In this document: in pieces, positions 36,601 through 46,500 of the stretch
Position numbering within the stretch: the first letter of the stretch is position 1
Layout: every line of letters starts with the position of its first letter
From: a virus
IMG/VR virus record: IMGVR_UViG_3300008459_000031
Span: 1-64,000 of that record
DNA: 64,000 nucleotides
Strand: one strand, 5' to 3'
Notes under the pieces: model-generated
Databases searched by the model: none
The model's input: only the letters and a program-made list of their open reading frames with translations
Told to the model about the DNA's origin: nothing
Translations under genes and position numbers: made by a program

Positions 36601-37275
36601 ATCTAATGCAGTATCCCCAGCTTTTAAGGCTTTACCAGCTCCAGCAATTCTGCTAGCTAACCCTAGTTCTCCTGTTCCAAGCCACATTGTAGCAATAGAA
36701 CCTAATGTATAACCAAGACCGTTAGCTACTTTGTCTGCCCAAAAGTTTGCAGTACCTAGATTAGATAGTAAGCTTCCGTTTATTTCTTCTTGTGTATAAT
36801 AGTTTGGTAGCTTCTCTTGAGCCCAGTCATTTACTGCATCTACTTGTTTACCTACAAAGTTGTCATAGTATTCACCACCAGTAGCTAATGAACCTAGACC
36901 TGCTAATACTCCTACTGTGTTTTCATAGATAGCTCCTAAAGTAGTAATACCAGCTTTAGTTAATCCATTTACCCACTTATCATATGTGGTTTGCCTTTGA
37001 GCTCTTTCTTCATTTAAATCTGCAAATGGATTAAGTGGTACCCCATATTCTCTGTAGCTTTCTAATGGATCTGTATAAATAGCAGATACATTTTGAACCC
37101 TAGAAGCAATATCAAAAGGGTTTATATTTCCTGTATTCGGAGCTACAACTGGTTTACCAAAAAAATCTTCTACAAAACTTTTTTTTGGGTCTGCATTATC
37201 TCCAGAGGGAGATACTATATTTGTTTTAGGTAATCCTGTGATCTCACTTATAAAGCTTGTAGATTCTTCTGACAT
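30607..37275 (-). CDS. giant probable ejected protein with ADP-ribosyltransferase-like C-terminus (2222 aa)
   Basis: N-terminal 500 residues contain several glycine-rich hydrophobic stretches (for example ILIGAIVGGGTGAVSRI near 460-476), suggesting membrane insertion during DNA ejection. The centre (about 550-1400) is Glu/Lys/Ala-rich coiled coil. A C-terminal segment (about residues 1945-2105) reads as an ADP-ribosyltransferase-like fold: YHHTS, then GDGLNASSTTTPFLVQRYG, ending with PFYVIYNAKSF. The His and Tyr positions look right; the usual final Glu is not obvious, so activity is uncertain. Pro/Thr/Ala-rich linkers flank this domain. The combination of ART-like and zincin-like domains in neighbouring giants fits the polyvalent-protein concept of phages. 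Confidence 0.75.
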   Translation of the reverse strand: MSEESTSFISEITGLPKTNIVSPSGDNADPKKSFVEDFFGKPVVAPNTGNINPFDIASRVQNVSAIYTDPLESYREYGVPLNPFADLNEERAQRQTTYDKWVNGLTKAGITTLGAIYENTVGVLAGLGSLATGGEYYDNFVGKQVDAVNDWAQEKLPNYYTQEEINGSLLSNLGTANFWADKVANGLGYTLGSIATMWLGTGELGLASRIAGAGKALKAGDTALDIAGLAEKGARAANVVEDASTLGSRQLALYRAGKAIQTGEDLEKAARMARISTATQRLGVATQMSLAEASVEARETRTRFIEEQVAKWQEENPGQEVPTDVMNGIEESADAAGNAAFAINLPILATSNIIMFGKMFKGAAIGEGQMYKATKDASGKLVEAGMDGKFAKAWTKSSRIFGGPVKNMATEGFQEGSQFAASEFSRDYYGDKFSDGIGDMSKSLSESLSKTLGSKEGLENILIGAIVGGGTGAVSRIAGADSKLAKARTANTAKVLQYINSGGLTKVIENMESNAYNTALVNIIEKNNKVLESEEATPVQKAVAKQDAERARVQLIRSEAARMNAMGATDYMLEQLDDAASMSEDEFKKAFGYRMNSSLKTQTGKTQSELVQDVKNKVELSIKRSKQVQDILAKYQPKNTLLPKLLDSFQNEETKNNKELQRLVRNQYSQVLHAGLMDIDVIDEQIDDVYDHLVKIAPELGAISKEDFTYRVKIGQVNIDEEGKLSFAFKSTISPEAKLFEKFNEIFQAKYALNPADAEEFQTATWALQNLVKRREGIVTSFDNLRRNPENMDLYVEAEYARRQQEEKKASADRAAQVVQNAETADEVRENMPEDAPAEIIAAAEAKVEELEQLEKEERAKFSSMTDDMLEAIDEESLPPIAAAALAKEKDARDKKRTAERTVEYQNGQLQRRDEFAPTASYTEYAQELSDAEAAALGNISVSSGGFIFTINGRTYLNLNETPTDAIIYDEEGNRIGVRLTDAATGNEVTWMLDDQNEEDSAIADTITYAILVQASSIRDVEAIANMSAEEFKEIQRVRGEVITEDVLKKHKKEVAAQEDTLKGKAKQFEVLDSVEDPDTIVEMEEELEKLVATTDIGKTAGLTDGQIRAQIEVIKQDLIEIDEILAAERQVAMEAGFTEAEFNADGNVKTLKAIKKSHKALLTKKIKELAKRKKASNIQENTDEEVVAEEIEQAPLEEEVDEITKGEESKISRLEDEIAQLKLVETELKKIADGTYPGQDVEAAKKEIRNTQNKIKRREESIRKSKELIQRINEERESEKLRQASNATEGTDIATEGQEPEATNIDSRAGSTEEGVDGTTTAEELEIIRQKREQWEQIERTFNETPSPFDDDQKDPEEPQVTAVVAEGPVDAPLAKGEIKSNSNFTEQTVTESGDPVSNMIEQKVGGETVSIYPEMLTDSDITPAGTVITFEVDESSDWWNSENPETKNNKKDLTEDRYWEQVPIYVVAQLPNGQSVRVGMLAAYKADENTGLSRQDIYNLYKQGITASSTISRKLFNSTNIANARTSNGQIFFYPSSNIVKGSSNIAVVRIQDGIRVFMDQNGNDLPFDTSNVALGQVAIIVKDPNGNPALVMASTKSMTEEGRTIAVNHLIKENPEAQLFGEIVGLNKLPVEVADENDAIDLNEGEDISTEDFKKYMSQVTLTDGKVLFTFYSKSANKLVRINEDELKKALLGQPFKFTFSELGTNEKGWKSLVTIKGEKAEYARVTPNLKQEFLDIIMDKKYQVDINRINNTEPYISALTGIEYPSYFDYLNSDKEFTEPRTEGLGANVILTTDSPGSVNKSPFYDVGIEFTPLTGVGGGIATQAQLEVSNAVKVLDSIEAPTAPATLAPAQKASPSTWKVGDTIIITASSSKRTSEATTKIEGIRYDGASTSLDYKNQAGGIQTIDAIDENGVFEEPNDSKYGILRIVRLADNAIPATTTPENVVTVYHHTSVAPQNFDFGNFQRGKDQISQFGDGLNASSTTTPFLVQRYGQPIAGEINESEFIVIDANKSEKEIYEELKAKGYKFSNPATGSYISDNPDAEYNDTEKANQSPAIINLFNDFQKSNPEVKGVKVLNHIIGKQKVDPFYVIYNAKSFYGPGSLSKTQTQPTTPAVVTPAAPAPVAQSTLDVVVDELPADLFGAAPKTEQKSVPLMDPSNPFAHLKPNAEMQKALKAEMEAELRGLNPMGGAMQSLSDVIKESAEEGERKKNKCITNK

Positions 37276-37279
37276 TTTA

Positions 37280-37287
37280 CAAATATA
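37280..37287 (-). promoter_or_regulatory. TATATTTG box 4 bases before the 2222-aa gene
   Basis: TATATTTG on the minus strand, four bases before the ATG, with a TTTG 13 bases further upstream (37301-37304). The spacing is shorter than the 17-21 expected for Bacteroidota promoters, so the assignment is tentative. If active, the mRNA would be nearly leaderless. Confidence 0.3.
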
Positions 37288-37295
37288 ATAAATTA

Positions 37296-39671
37296 TTATT
37301 CAAATAGTGGCATACCTGTTACTCTATCAAATCCTGCAATTTCTAATACTTGAGGATCCGTAGCTCTCATTTTTTCAGAAGTTTTTCCGGTTTGAGGATT
37401 GTACAATTGAACTAATGGAGGTGAACCAGGACCTTCAGATTGTACTCTAACAATTACTTGATTACCAGTTCTATTTCCATCTTTATCAACTGCATTCTTA
37501 CTAAACTCTCTTATATCTCCTTTTTTGCCAGTATCATGATTAATGATATCTAAACTTAATTGAGTAGCTGAAGAGTTCTGCCAGTTAGATATAATAGGAT
37601 TAGAAACTTGATTTCCAGAAAGTCTTACTGTTTTGATATCTTTAACACCTGCTACGTTTGCTTCTAATGTAAGTACCCAATCTCCAGTTCTTGTATCATA
37701 CCCATATCTCTTAGTAGAGTATTGTTCTAGATCTTTACCTGACTGTGTTTCTCCAGATTCCTGATCTACGACAGTCATGCTAGCTGTAAGTGATTTGTCT
37801 TTAAAGTAAGCATCAGCTGCTTTAGTTACAATTCTAGATTGCTCATTAGTTAGTCCAGGAAGAACTCCGTATATTATAGGAGAAGCTATTTTAATTTCTT
37901 TAAGTTTATCACTAACATTTTGAGCATTAACTCCAAGCCTATCTTTAATCATACTAAATCCTGATACCATATCTGTATAATGGTAAAAATCATCTCCATA
38001 AATATTCTCTCCAGGGCCTTCAACCTTTCCACCTGCGGCTCTCCACTCTGCTTCTGCTAAAGTTTCTGAAGTTCCTCCAGCCCCATATTTAGTAGCAACA
38101 TATTTATCCCAATCTGCAGACATAACTCTATCTGCTGCTCCTGATGATACATTTACTTGCCAGCCACTTCCAGCTTTTTTGTTCCAAGCATTTTTAAAGT
38201 CTATATAATCTTGGTCATTTGTATTATCAAATATTCTATTAATTATAGCAGCATATTCCCCAGCTGATTTGTTTGGGTACATTTCTTTAACTACTGACAT
38301 GATGTTACCATCAGCCTTTTCAAGTTGAGCTGTAGTAAGTGACATATCTCCAGCCTTGATAATATTCTGCTCAATTAAACTAGCTTGTTTCTTTAAGTTA
38401 GCTGCTTGCTTAAGTTTCTCTTGCCTAACTTGTAAAGATAACCCCATATCAGTAGCTTCTTTTTCTAATTCTGCAGCTAATGCTAGTTTATCTCTAGCAT
38501 TTGTCATTTGATCTTCAATAGTCTTACCATTTAAATCAGCAGTGATTTCTGACATCTCCTCCATTGGAGTTCCATAAGCCTCTTCAAAGTCTTTTTGACG
38601 TTTATATTCATCCATCCAAAGTGCATCATAACTTTCTTTGTAAACAGAAGTTTGTTCATAAACCCCAGCCTTAAGGCCTGCATACTCTTCTATAGGTTTA
38701 ATTATCTCATCAGCAGCTTTTGATTTAATATAAGCATACATACTTGCTTCATCCCCACTAGCTTTATTTAGAGTAGCTAATTCTTTATTTAAAGTTGCTA
38801 ATTGTGATTTAACTTGAAGTCTCTCATTAGAATTTAAAGATCCAGAAGAGAGCATATTATTAAGTTGATTAATAGCACTCTTGTATCCTGTAATTTGATT
38901 TTCGAATACAGCAGGTAATTGACCAGAAGCTTGGAAAGAATATGTTTTCATATCCGATAATTGATCTACATATGCTTTTACATCTGGTTCAGCCATAACA
39001 GCTTTCATTACTGCATCTACTTTACTTTGTGGTATTACACTCATAGTACCACCTTGCTCAATTACATACATTCCACCAGGACCTTGACCTACTTTTTGTA
39101 CAGTACTTCCTGTCTTTTCTTCATGTAGAATTTTAAGACGTTCAGTAACTCTATCCATAATCTTAGGATCTTTATAGATAGTAGGACCAGTAAATAAAGA
39201 TCCTTCTTTAACTCTTCCAGTCTCAGGGTCTATCTCAAAACCTTTGTACTGACCTTGAGCTGTTCTAAGCATATACTGTGAGAGATACTTTTGCTGCTCA
39301 GCATTATAGTCTCCCTTTTTTAAAGCTTCGTTGAATTCATTAACATAGTTAGAATATCTCTGATAGTTTTCCTTTATAGGAGCATATTGTTCAGAAAAAT
39401 CTTTTGCCCCTTTACGAATAGACATTCCTAGATTTTCATAATCTCCTCTTTCAGATAATAGAGCTAGAGTATTATCCATCTCTCTTTGTAACTCTCTTTT
39501 CCTTTGAACATCGTTTTCAAAAGGAAGAGCAGCCTGCATCTGATCTACAGCCATAGCAAGTTGATCATTTACCTGCATATTCTCCATGAAACGATTTCTT
39601 AATGTTTCAGATATTCTTGCTGATTGAGGATCTACATATGTGCTTACGTATTCTCCAAATTTATATGCCAT
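37296..39671 (-). CDS. probable virion cargo or ejection protein (791 aa)
   Basis: An almost entirely helical, soluble protein with long coiled-coil-like segments and a small beta-rich C-terminal part. No enzyme motif, Cys cluster or signal was seen. It lies between two large virion-type genes with gaps of 5 and 20 bases. In crAss-like phages, medium-large helical proteins at this position have been found in the virion as cargo packed with or ejected beside the RNA polymerase. The name rests on position, size and composition rather than on a recognised domain. Confidence 0.65.
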   Translation of the reverse strand: MAYKFGEYVSTYVDPQSARISETLRNRFMENMQVNDQLAMAVDQMQAALPFENDVQRKRELQREMDNTLALLSERGDYENLGMSIRKGAKDFSEQYAPIKENYQRYSNYVNEFNEALKKGDYNAEQQKYLSQYMLRTAQGQYKGFEIDPETGRVKEGSLFTGPTIYKDPKIMDRVTERLKILHEEKTGSTVQKVGQGPGGMYVIEQGGTMSVIPQSKVDAVMKAVMAEPDVKAYVDQLSDMKTYSFQASGQLPAVFENQITGYKSAINQLNNMLSSGSLNSNERLQVKSQLATLNKELATLNKASGDEASMYAYIKSKAADEIIKPIEEYAGLKAGVYEQTSVYKESYDALWMDEYKRQKDFEEAYGTPMEEMSEITADLNGKTIEDQMTNARDKLALAAELEKEATDMGLSLQVRQEKLKQAANLKKQASLIEQNIIKAGDMSLTTAQLEKADGNIMSVVKEMYPNKSAGEYAAIINRIFDNTNDQDYIDFKNAWNKKAGSGWQVNVSSGAADRVMSADWDKYVATKYGAGGTSETLAEAEWRAAGGKVEGPGENIYGDDFYHYTDMVSGFSMIKDRLGVNAQNVSDKLKEIKIASPIIYGVLPGLTNEQSRIVTKAADAYFKDKSLTASMTVVDQESGETQSGKDLEQYSTKRYGYDTRTGDWVLTLEANVAGVKDIKTVRLSGNQVSNPIISNWQNSSATQLSLDIINHDTGKKGDIREFSKNAVDKDGNRTGNQVIVRVQSEGPGSPPLVQLYNPQTGKTSEKMRATDPQVLEIAGFDRVTGMPLFE

Positions 39672-39676
39672 ACAAC

Positions 39677-42600
39677 TTAAATGTTAAATTTTGGTTTGGT
39701 GCTTCTTACTTTATTCAACTCCCCTAGTCTAGATACATACTGTCTAACTCCACCTAATTTTGCTTCTTGTTTATCTTTCTTCTCTTTCTTCTCTTCTTCC
39801 TCTAGGAATTTTTTATATTTAGTGCTAGATACATATAAATCTGGGTTCAAATCTTTTGCTAAAGCAGCTGCAATACGACGTAATTCTGAATCATTCATAT
39901 TAGCATATGGTGAGTTCTTACGTTTAGACTCTCTTTGTAATTGTTCTAATATTGTAAAACGATCGTAAGAGCCAGTTTCATCAAGAGCTTTAGCTAAACG
40001 TTCTTGTGCTTTATAAGCTCTATCATCTTTAACTATTCCAGCTATTCTTGAAGCAGCTGTATCTATAGCTCCTAGAATAGTTTCGTATCTATCTTTAATT
40101 TGATTGTCTCTAGCTTCTTTATTAAACATCTGCCTTCTCATTTCATTCTCAATGTTAGAAGTGCTAGCTTGTAATCCTAATCTTCCTTCTTCAGCTGCTA
40201 ATTGCTTGTTTGCATCTTGCTCTTGTTTAGCAATTTTAAGCATGTTAGTATTAGCATTATTCAAACCAGCCTGCAGTGCTGCAATAGCACCAGGCCCTGC
40301 ATTCTGACTTCCGATAAAGTTTTTCATTGCAGTTAGTCCTTGAATAGTAGAAGCTCTTTCTTGGTTTAAATTCATTCTAGGTAGAAGTGGTCCACTAACA
40401 CCACCAACAGAAGACACTCCAGGAGTAATTTTTGGTGGATTCATTAAAGCATATCCTACAGGAAGTAACTGACCTAATCCTGCTAAGATAGAATTATTTA
40501 TATCTCCTTTCTGCTTAAAACCCGGTATTGGCTTACAACTTCCATCAGTACTTCTATACATACCAGGAGGACAAGGAGTAACTCTATCTTCTAAAGGTTT
40601 CTTTTCTTCTATCTTTTCTTTCTCTTCAATTTTTATTTTACCAGCCCCACCTTCAGCTGTATAACTTCCTAATGCATTGTGAATAGGACCAACAGCAGAG
40701 TTAGTAGCTTGTTTTTCTAAATAGTCAGATAAAGCCTCTTCTTTGCCTGCTATTATATTTCCATCTTTATCAATAAATCCTTTAGTTTTAAGATTATCTC
40801 TAATCTGCTTTGCATCTTCCCCTAAATACGAACTAGTGTTGTTAGGATCTCCCCCATCAATAATATATTTAAAATAGCCTAATATTTCTTCAGGGTTGTT
40901 AGCAAATAAAGAGTGTACATCTGCTTCGAACTTACCGTGAGCAACTTTAGCTTCTTCTGCAGACATTCCTTTTTTATACCCATACTTTTTCCCCCAGTTA
41001 CTTTCAGCAATTTTATCTCTGTCTGCTATATAGTCAGAGTAGCTTAACTTACCACTTTCAGTTGACTTCTTTGCATATAAAGCATCAGATTTATTTTCCC
41101 AAGCTGCATCATATCTATTAGTAAGAATACCTTCTAATGCTTTTTCATCTCCTGTTGTAGTTCCTAATCTAGAACCTTCCATAGCTCCTACCCCCATTAA
41201 AGGTCTAGATTTATTTATAGTAACTTCTCCAGTATCAGGATTAACTGTTCTTTGAAAGCCCATAAAATATCTAGGAAGCCCTGCTAATCTAGCTGCTTCT
41301 TTTTCTTCTGCAGTTTGTGGAACTTGAGTAAGATCTTCGTCAGTTATATAAGTAGTCTTAGGATCTGTGTAACCACTAGCATCTCCAGGATTTGGTCCAG
41401 TCTGAGTAACTGTACCTGCACCTGTTGTTGTAGTATTTACTGTACTATTAGCTGTAACATTATCATTTGTTGTATTACCACCTGTAGTAGTATTAGAGGC
41501 AAATCTTTCAGTATCAGCTTTTCTTTTTTCTTCCAATTTTTTAGCAAACTCCTCATCATCATATGCTTCATTTTTTGGAACGTCATATCCTAACTTTTCT
41601 GCAAAAGCTGGGTTATCTTTAAAGTCTATCCAATTACCTTTTTCGTCATCCCAACCCTCTCTTCTCCAATCTGAAGTTGTACCCTCTGGATTTTTCTTTT
41701 TATAAAAACCTGCTTTGTGGAATGCAGCAATATCTTCTGGGTTCTCTCTATAGGCTATTTCTCCAGTTGGCTTTCCGTCTTTGTATAGTATTCTAACTGG
41801 AGTGCTATTCTCTGGATTTGTAGAAGTTCTTACATCATTATAGTACCCAGTAAATGGATCGTAGTTATAAGGATAAACAGTACCATCAGAAGTCGACATA
41901 TTAGCATCCATTGCTTTTTTCTTCTCAGCATCGTATGCATCTGATGCAGCTAAAGCTTCAGCTAATCTTTTCTTTTGATCCTCTCTAAAAGATGTAGTTA
42001 TTTGATTTAACCCTGGTAATCTTTGGGTACTTTGATCTAATGGTAGTGTAACATCTGATTTAGAGGCTACAGTTTGATCTGTTACGGCACCTTCATTTTT
42101 AGCTTTCTCATCATTAATGGCAGCAATTTTCTGCTCATTATTCTTTTGCCGTATATAGTAGTCGTAATCAGATTGACTTATTCTTTTTCCTTTTGGCTTA
42201 TCCTCAACTTTAACCTCTGGTTGAGTTTGTGGATTTTGTGTATAATACATCACATCTGAAATTGGGATACAATTACCAAATTCATCCATTATATATCCTT
42301 CTGGACAAGGAGCTCCACCTTCTGCATATTTACCTAATCCACCGTATCTAGCTATTTTCTTTGGATTACGTCCAGCAACTTCTTCTTGCTTTGTAGCTAA
42401 GTCTTGAATATCTTTTTGAGAAGCACCAGATTTAACCATCTCTTCATGCCTTTTAGCAAATGATTTTCCACCAAGCTTTAAGTACTCAGAGAAAAAGTAA
42501 TCTCTCTTACCACCATTTTTCATTTCTACTTTGTCTTTAGTTTCGTTATTCTCAACTTCTACATTACTGCTTTCTTGTATTCCTCCCTCTTCATGTGTCT

Positions 42601-43579
42601 GTCCGATATATTTTTTAGCTCCACCTGGTAGAGAGATTTCTACTCCTCCAGGAAGTGGCTTTATTCCACCTTTCTTAGCTAAGTATGAACCAGTAAATTG
42701 ATTATTCATATTTGTAGAAGAATTTAAACCAAATCCAGTATCTGCTCCAGTTAATCTAGATTGTACATATGAGTTTTGAAATGCAGCTCTTCTAGCTGAC
42801 TGCTCTCTTTGAAGCTCCTCTGCAAGATCTTGATTCTCTCTATTCTCTTTTATTCCTTTATAAACTCCAATACCTCCACCTATTATTGCACCACCTATTC
42901 CACCTACAACATTTCCTACACCTGGAAAGAGGCTTCCTAGTGTAGCACCTGTTGTAAATCCAGTTCCAGCACCTTTAAATCCTTCTGCAACTATATTTCC
43001 AGTATTCTCTTTATTACTTGTTTCATACTGTGATTTGTCATCAGTCAATTTTTCAGTAACCATTCCTGCGGCTGTTGCACCTGCTCCTATACCTGCTACT
43101 GCTAAGTTCGACATCTGTGATCCCATAAGTCCACCTGATGGAGCCACAGGAGCAGCACCTGATTGTGACATTTTAGAGAACATAACTCCTTGATTTCCAC
43201 CAGTAGTCTTTCCCATAGTCATCTGTAAAGGTTGACCTGTTTGAGGATTTATTAGACCAGTATTTAGAACTGTTGGAGTGGTATCTGTTAGTGCTGTAGT
43301 AGTTAAGTCTTTTGATAGAGATTTAACTAAATCTACTCCTGCTTTCTTTGCAAATTCTCTCTCTTGCTGTTTTCTTGCTAATTCTTGTTCTTTAGCATTT
43401 TGCATAGCTGTGTTAGCAGCCTGAGTTAATTCCCTCTGTGTAGATGCAAAATTAGATTGAGCATCTTCTGCTATCGATTTATCTAGATAATATGGGTTCT
43501 GTCTAGTCTGTGATACAGAAGACATGTTGTATCCACCTGCTGCATATTTCTTTGTAAGTTTCTTAAGTTTTTTAGCCAT
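39677..43579 (-). CDS. virion protein with glycine-zipper and CP-motif modules (1300 aa)
   Basis: Basic N-terminus (MAKKLKKLTKKYAAGGY) followed by a disordered Gln/Ala stretch. A glycine-zipper hydrophobic block at about 203-243 (GNVVGGIGGAIIGGGIG) could span a membrane as a pore. Then come several Lys-Gly-Gly motifs (KKGGI, LPGGA, KLGGK, RYGGLGKYAEGG) and two short Cys motifs (CPEGYIMDEFGNCIP and CPPGMYRSTDGSCKP). The C-terminus ends EAKLGGVRQY plus a basic tail. The long middle is disordered and Asn/Thr-rich. Position before the tail protein and glycine-zipper content suggest an ejected pore-forming or internal core protein. Confidence 0.7.
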   Translation of the reverse strand: MAKKLKKLTKKYAAGGYNMSSVSQTRQNPYYLDKSIAEDAQSNFASTQRELTQAANTAMQNAKEQELARKQQEREFAKKAGVDLVKSLSKDLTTTALTDTTPTVLNTGLINPQTGQPLQMTMGKTTGGNQGVMFSKMSQSGAAPVAPSGGLMGSQMSNLAVAGIGAGATAAGMVTEKLTDDKSQYETSNKENTGNIVAEGFKGAGTGFTTGATLGSLFPGVGNVVGGIGGAIIGGGIGVYKGIKENRENQDLAEELQREQSARRAAFQNSYVQSRLTGADTGFGLNSSTNMNNQFTGSYLAKKGGIKPLPGGVEISLPGGAKKYIGQTHEEGGIQESSNVEVENNETKDKVEMKNGGKRDYFFSEYLKLGGKSFAKRHEEMVKSGASQKDIQDLATKQEEVAGRNPKKIARYGGLGKYAEGGAPCPEGYIMDEFGNCIPISDVMYYTQNPQTQPEVKVEDKPKGKRISQSDYDYYIRQKNNEQKIAAINDEKAKNEGAVTDQTVASKSDVTLPLDQSTQRLPGLNQITTSFREDQKKRLAEALAASDAYDAEKKKAMDANMSTSDGTVYPYNYDPFTGYYNDVRTSTNPENSTPVRILYKDGKPTGEIAYRENPEDIAAFHKAGFYKKKNPEGTTSDWRREGWDDEKGNWIDFKDNPAFAEKLGYDVPKNEAYDDEEFAKKLEEKRKADTERFASNTTTGGNTTNDNVTANSTVNTTTTGAGTVTQTGPNPGDASGYTDPKTTYITDEDLTQVPQTAEEKEAARLAGLPRYFMGFQRTVNPDTGEVTINKSRPLMGVGAMEGSRLGTTTGDEKALEGILTNRYDAAWENKSDALYAKKSTESGKLSYSDYIADRDKIAESNWGKKYGYKKGMSAEEAKVAHGKFEADVHSLFANNPEEILGYFKYIIDGGDPNNTSSYLGEDAKQIRDNLKTKGFIDKDGNIIAGKEEALSDYLEKQATNSAVGPIHNALGSYTAEGGAGKIKIEEKEKIEEKKPLEDRVTPCPPGMYRSTDGSCKPIPGFKQKGDINNSILAGLGQLLPVGYALMNPPKITPGVSSVGGVSGPLLPRMNLNQERASTIQGLTAMKNFIGSQNAGPGAIAALQAGLNNANTNMLKIAKQEQDANKQLAAEEGRLGLQASTSNIENEMRRQMFNKEARDNQIKDRYETILGAIDTAASRIAGIVKDDRAYKAQERLAKALDETGSYDRFTILEQLQRESKRKNSPYANMNDSELRRIAAALAKDLNPDLYVSSTKYKKFLEEEEKKEKKDKQEAKLGGVRQYVSRLGELNKVRSTKPKFNI

Positions 43580-43584
43580 GTTAA

Positions 43585-46500
43585 TTATCTATTAGATATT
43601 CGATAAGCAGCTTTTGCTGTATACAAATTTATTAAATTTCCAGCCTTATTGTTAGAAATTAATCTAATTGCTATAAATTTATCCACAAACTTTCTTTGCT
43701 CATACCAAGGTTTAGTTAAGTCTAGATAGTCTGAGTTTATAATACCTTCTGAGGTAAACATAAATTCTGTATTAGTGGGAGTGTATGTTCCACTATAGAT
43801 GTCACCCTGAACAGTTATCTGATTTTGATCCATAGAAGTATTAAACTCTATCTTTGATAAGTCTCTAAAATCATTTGTAACCCAGGAATTATCTACTTTT
43901 CTGATGTTCTGTAGATATGTAATATCCTTATAACCAGATATTTGTGTTGTATTGTAGACATAGAATTCTGTAAATCCTGTACTGAATTGCTGTTTAACTT
44001 CTGGGAGAGTCTCTCTTTTTTTAGTTACCACATCTGCTACATAAGATAAAGATGTGAATATTTTATTTAAGGCTTTGGTAGTTGATACAACTCCCGAAGT
44101 ACTTGTAGTACTCTCTCCAGTATATACAAACTCAAATTCAAAGTTATAAATATTATTATAAAAACTGCCAGGTGTACTAGGGTTATTATGAACGAAGAAG
44201 TTCGAAGGACTTTCTTGATCAAAGCTGTATAAATATTTTGAGTTAAAGGCATACAATGGAGGAGTGTAAGAATGTCTACTTGCCCATACAGAAAAGTCAG
44301 TTGAAAAAGATATTGTCCATCCACCTTTTTTAAACCAGATTCCCTCCTCAATTACAATAGGGTGACCTGTTGGTGGATTTACTGTACCATTTATAAATTG
44401 ATTATTTGCTTGGTCAAACTGAACTTTATCTAATTCCCACTCAGTTAAGAATTTATCTGTAGGTATAAGTTCTTGTTTTGTAATGATAATCCTCTTAAAC
44501 AATGGATCGTATGTAGTTATAAACCCAAAGTTGCCTGTTGGGGCATCTAGGTTGAAATCTAATCCATCTAGATTTATCCCATAGTTCTCTAGTACAAATG
44601 GTATATTCTCTCTACTCCACACATCCATCCCTAGGTCAGATAGGTCATTAACCTTTTGCTGAATTAAAAATATTTTTCGAGTTTTTCTAGAGATAAATAC
44701 ATACCCATCTTTAGTAACAAGAGATGATAATAAGTTATAATTCCCTAAGAACCCTTCTGAAGATTGTACGATTTCATCTGGCTCTTGAGCAAACAAGTCA
44801 CCAGAACCTATATATGCTTGACTTGCATCTGCCAGTTCTACATTCTGCTTACCTTTAGTTCTAAAAAGACTTCTTTGTGTATGTATGTAAAGTAAGCTGT
44901 CTAAAGCAAATATATTATTTATCTCTCCTTTGCTTTGTGCAAAGTCTTTATAATCTAATCCTAAGAAATACCTATAAGCATCTGAGAAATTACCATCTTG
45001 AACATTAGATCTTATTACACGATTTGGATAAAGATTTGTAGACCTTTCTTTTTTAGGGAATGGGACTGTAACTCTTTTATCCTGTTGAGCAGAATACTGA
45101 TCTTCATATAGAAGATTATCCATCTTAGTTAAATCATAAAGAGGAGATTTATATAATACATCTGCTGCAGTAAACTTATCAAAGTAAGCTGAATTTGCTG
45201 GACTTACTCCTTTTTCAACATCTCCACAATGACGGAAGTTAATATTATCATCAGATTCTACTATGAATTGGTATAGTGTAGTATAAGGATTAACATCTCC
45301 ATTATACCAGTTACTACTATTATCTATTGTAGCAAGCCTCTGTAATTCATTACCTGCAGACCATAATACATGATAATCTCCAGTATATCCTGTTGGTATA
45401 TCAAATGGTATATCCCCATATATCTGATCATCTGGACCTGCAGATCCTTCAGCATTATCCCCTTTCTTAAAGTAAGCTAATGCAAAACTTTGTGCAGTAG
45501 TTCTATAACCATATCTAACTATGTAAGTATCTCCACCAAATATTGTATCTGATTCTGTACCTAAATAATAGTTTAATTTTGAGTTAGCTGTATCTTCTCC
45601 TGTGACTGTGTCGACAGTTAAAGTTGATTTATAATAGCCAGTTGATACTAATAGTTGTTGGTCAAATGGTTCAAATACATCTGTTTTAGCTGAGCATAAG
45701 TTTACTAGATAAACATTAGGTCTACCTTTAGCTGTTAATCCAGCTATAAAAGGCATTTTATTTATGTAGTCATACTCAACATTATCACTCCAATTATCCC
45801 CACCATATCCATATAATGCAGGTAATCCAGAGTCTAACCCTATTGCTATCCCACTTTCCCCAACGTTGTTAACTATATAACTTGCACCTTTAAATCCTGT
45901 GGCTGATATATTCTTTAAGAAAGTTAATCCAGATATATATGTAGCACTCTCAGGAGCTATTGTAAATACTGTTTGAAGATTTGTTAGATATTGTGCAGGA
46001 TTTCTAACATCACTAACATTCGTAGGGGCCCAATATTTTGCTCCTATGAATACATTTCCAAGCATGCTAGTTGGACCTATTACGTCGTAAGCTGGGTCGT
46101 CTTCATTTACATCAAAGTTGTTTGTATTCCCTAAATCTGGGTGAACCCATGCATACTCGTCATCTCCATGTCCTGCTCTAAATGTAGGGTAGTAACCATC
46201 ATCATCTTTTTGAGCACCTTTATAGTTACCCTGCCAGTTCTGCATTGTTACTATATATTGTATATCAACGTGAGTTGCAGTTGCTAATGTATGCTTCTTT
46301 CTTAAAAGATTGAAATCGTGGAATTTAAATACTGAATAACCTTCATAATCATTTGGTGCCCAAGCAGTATCTCTTTGAGTTATACCCTCTTTTAATAAAT
46401 CTCCTCTGCTATACCATACATTAAAGTAAGGTCCTTTCTTAGCATCATTTATCTCTAATGATAAGTTAGCAGCAAGTATAGGATTAGATGGGTGAACTCC

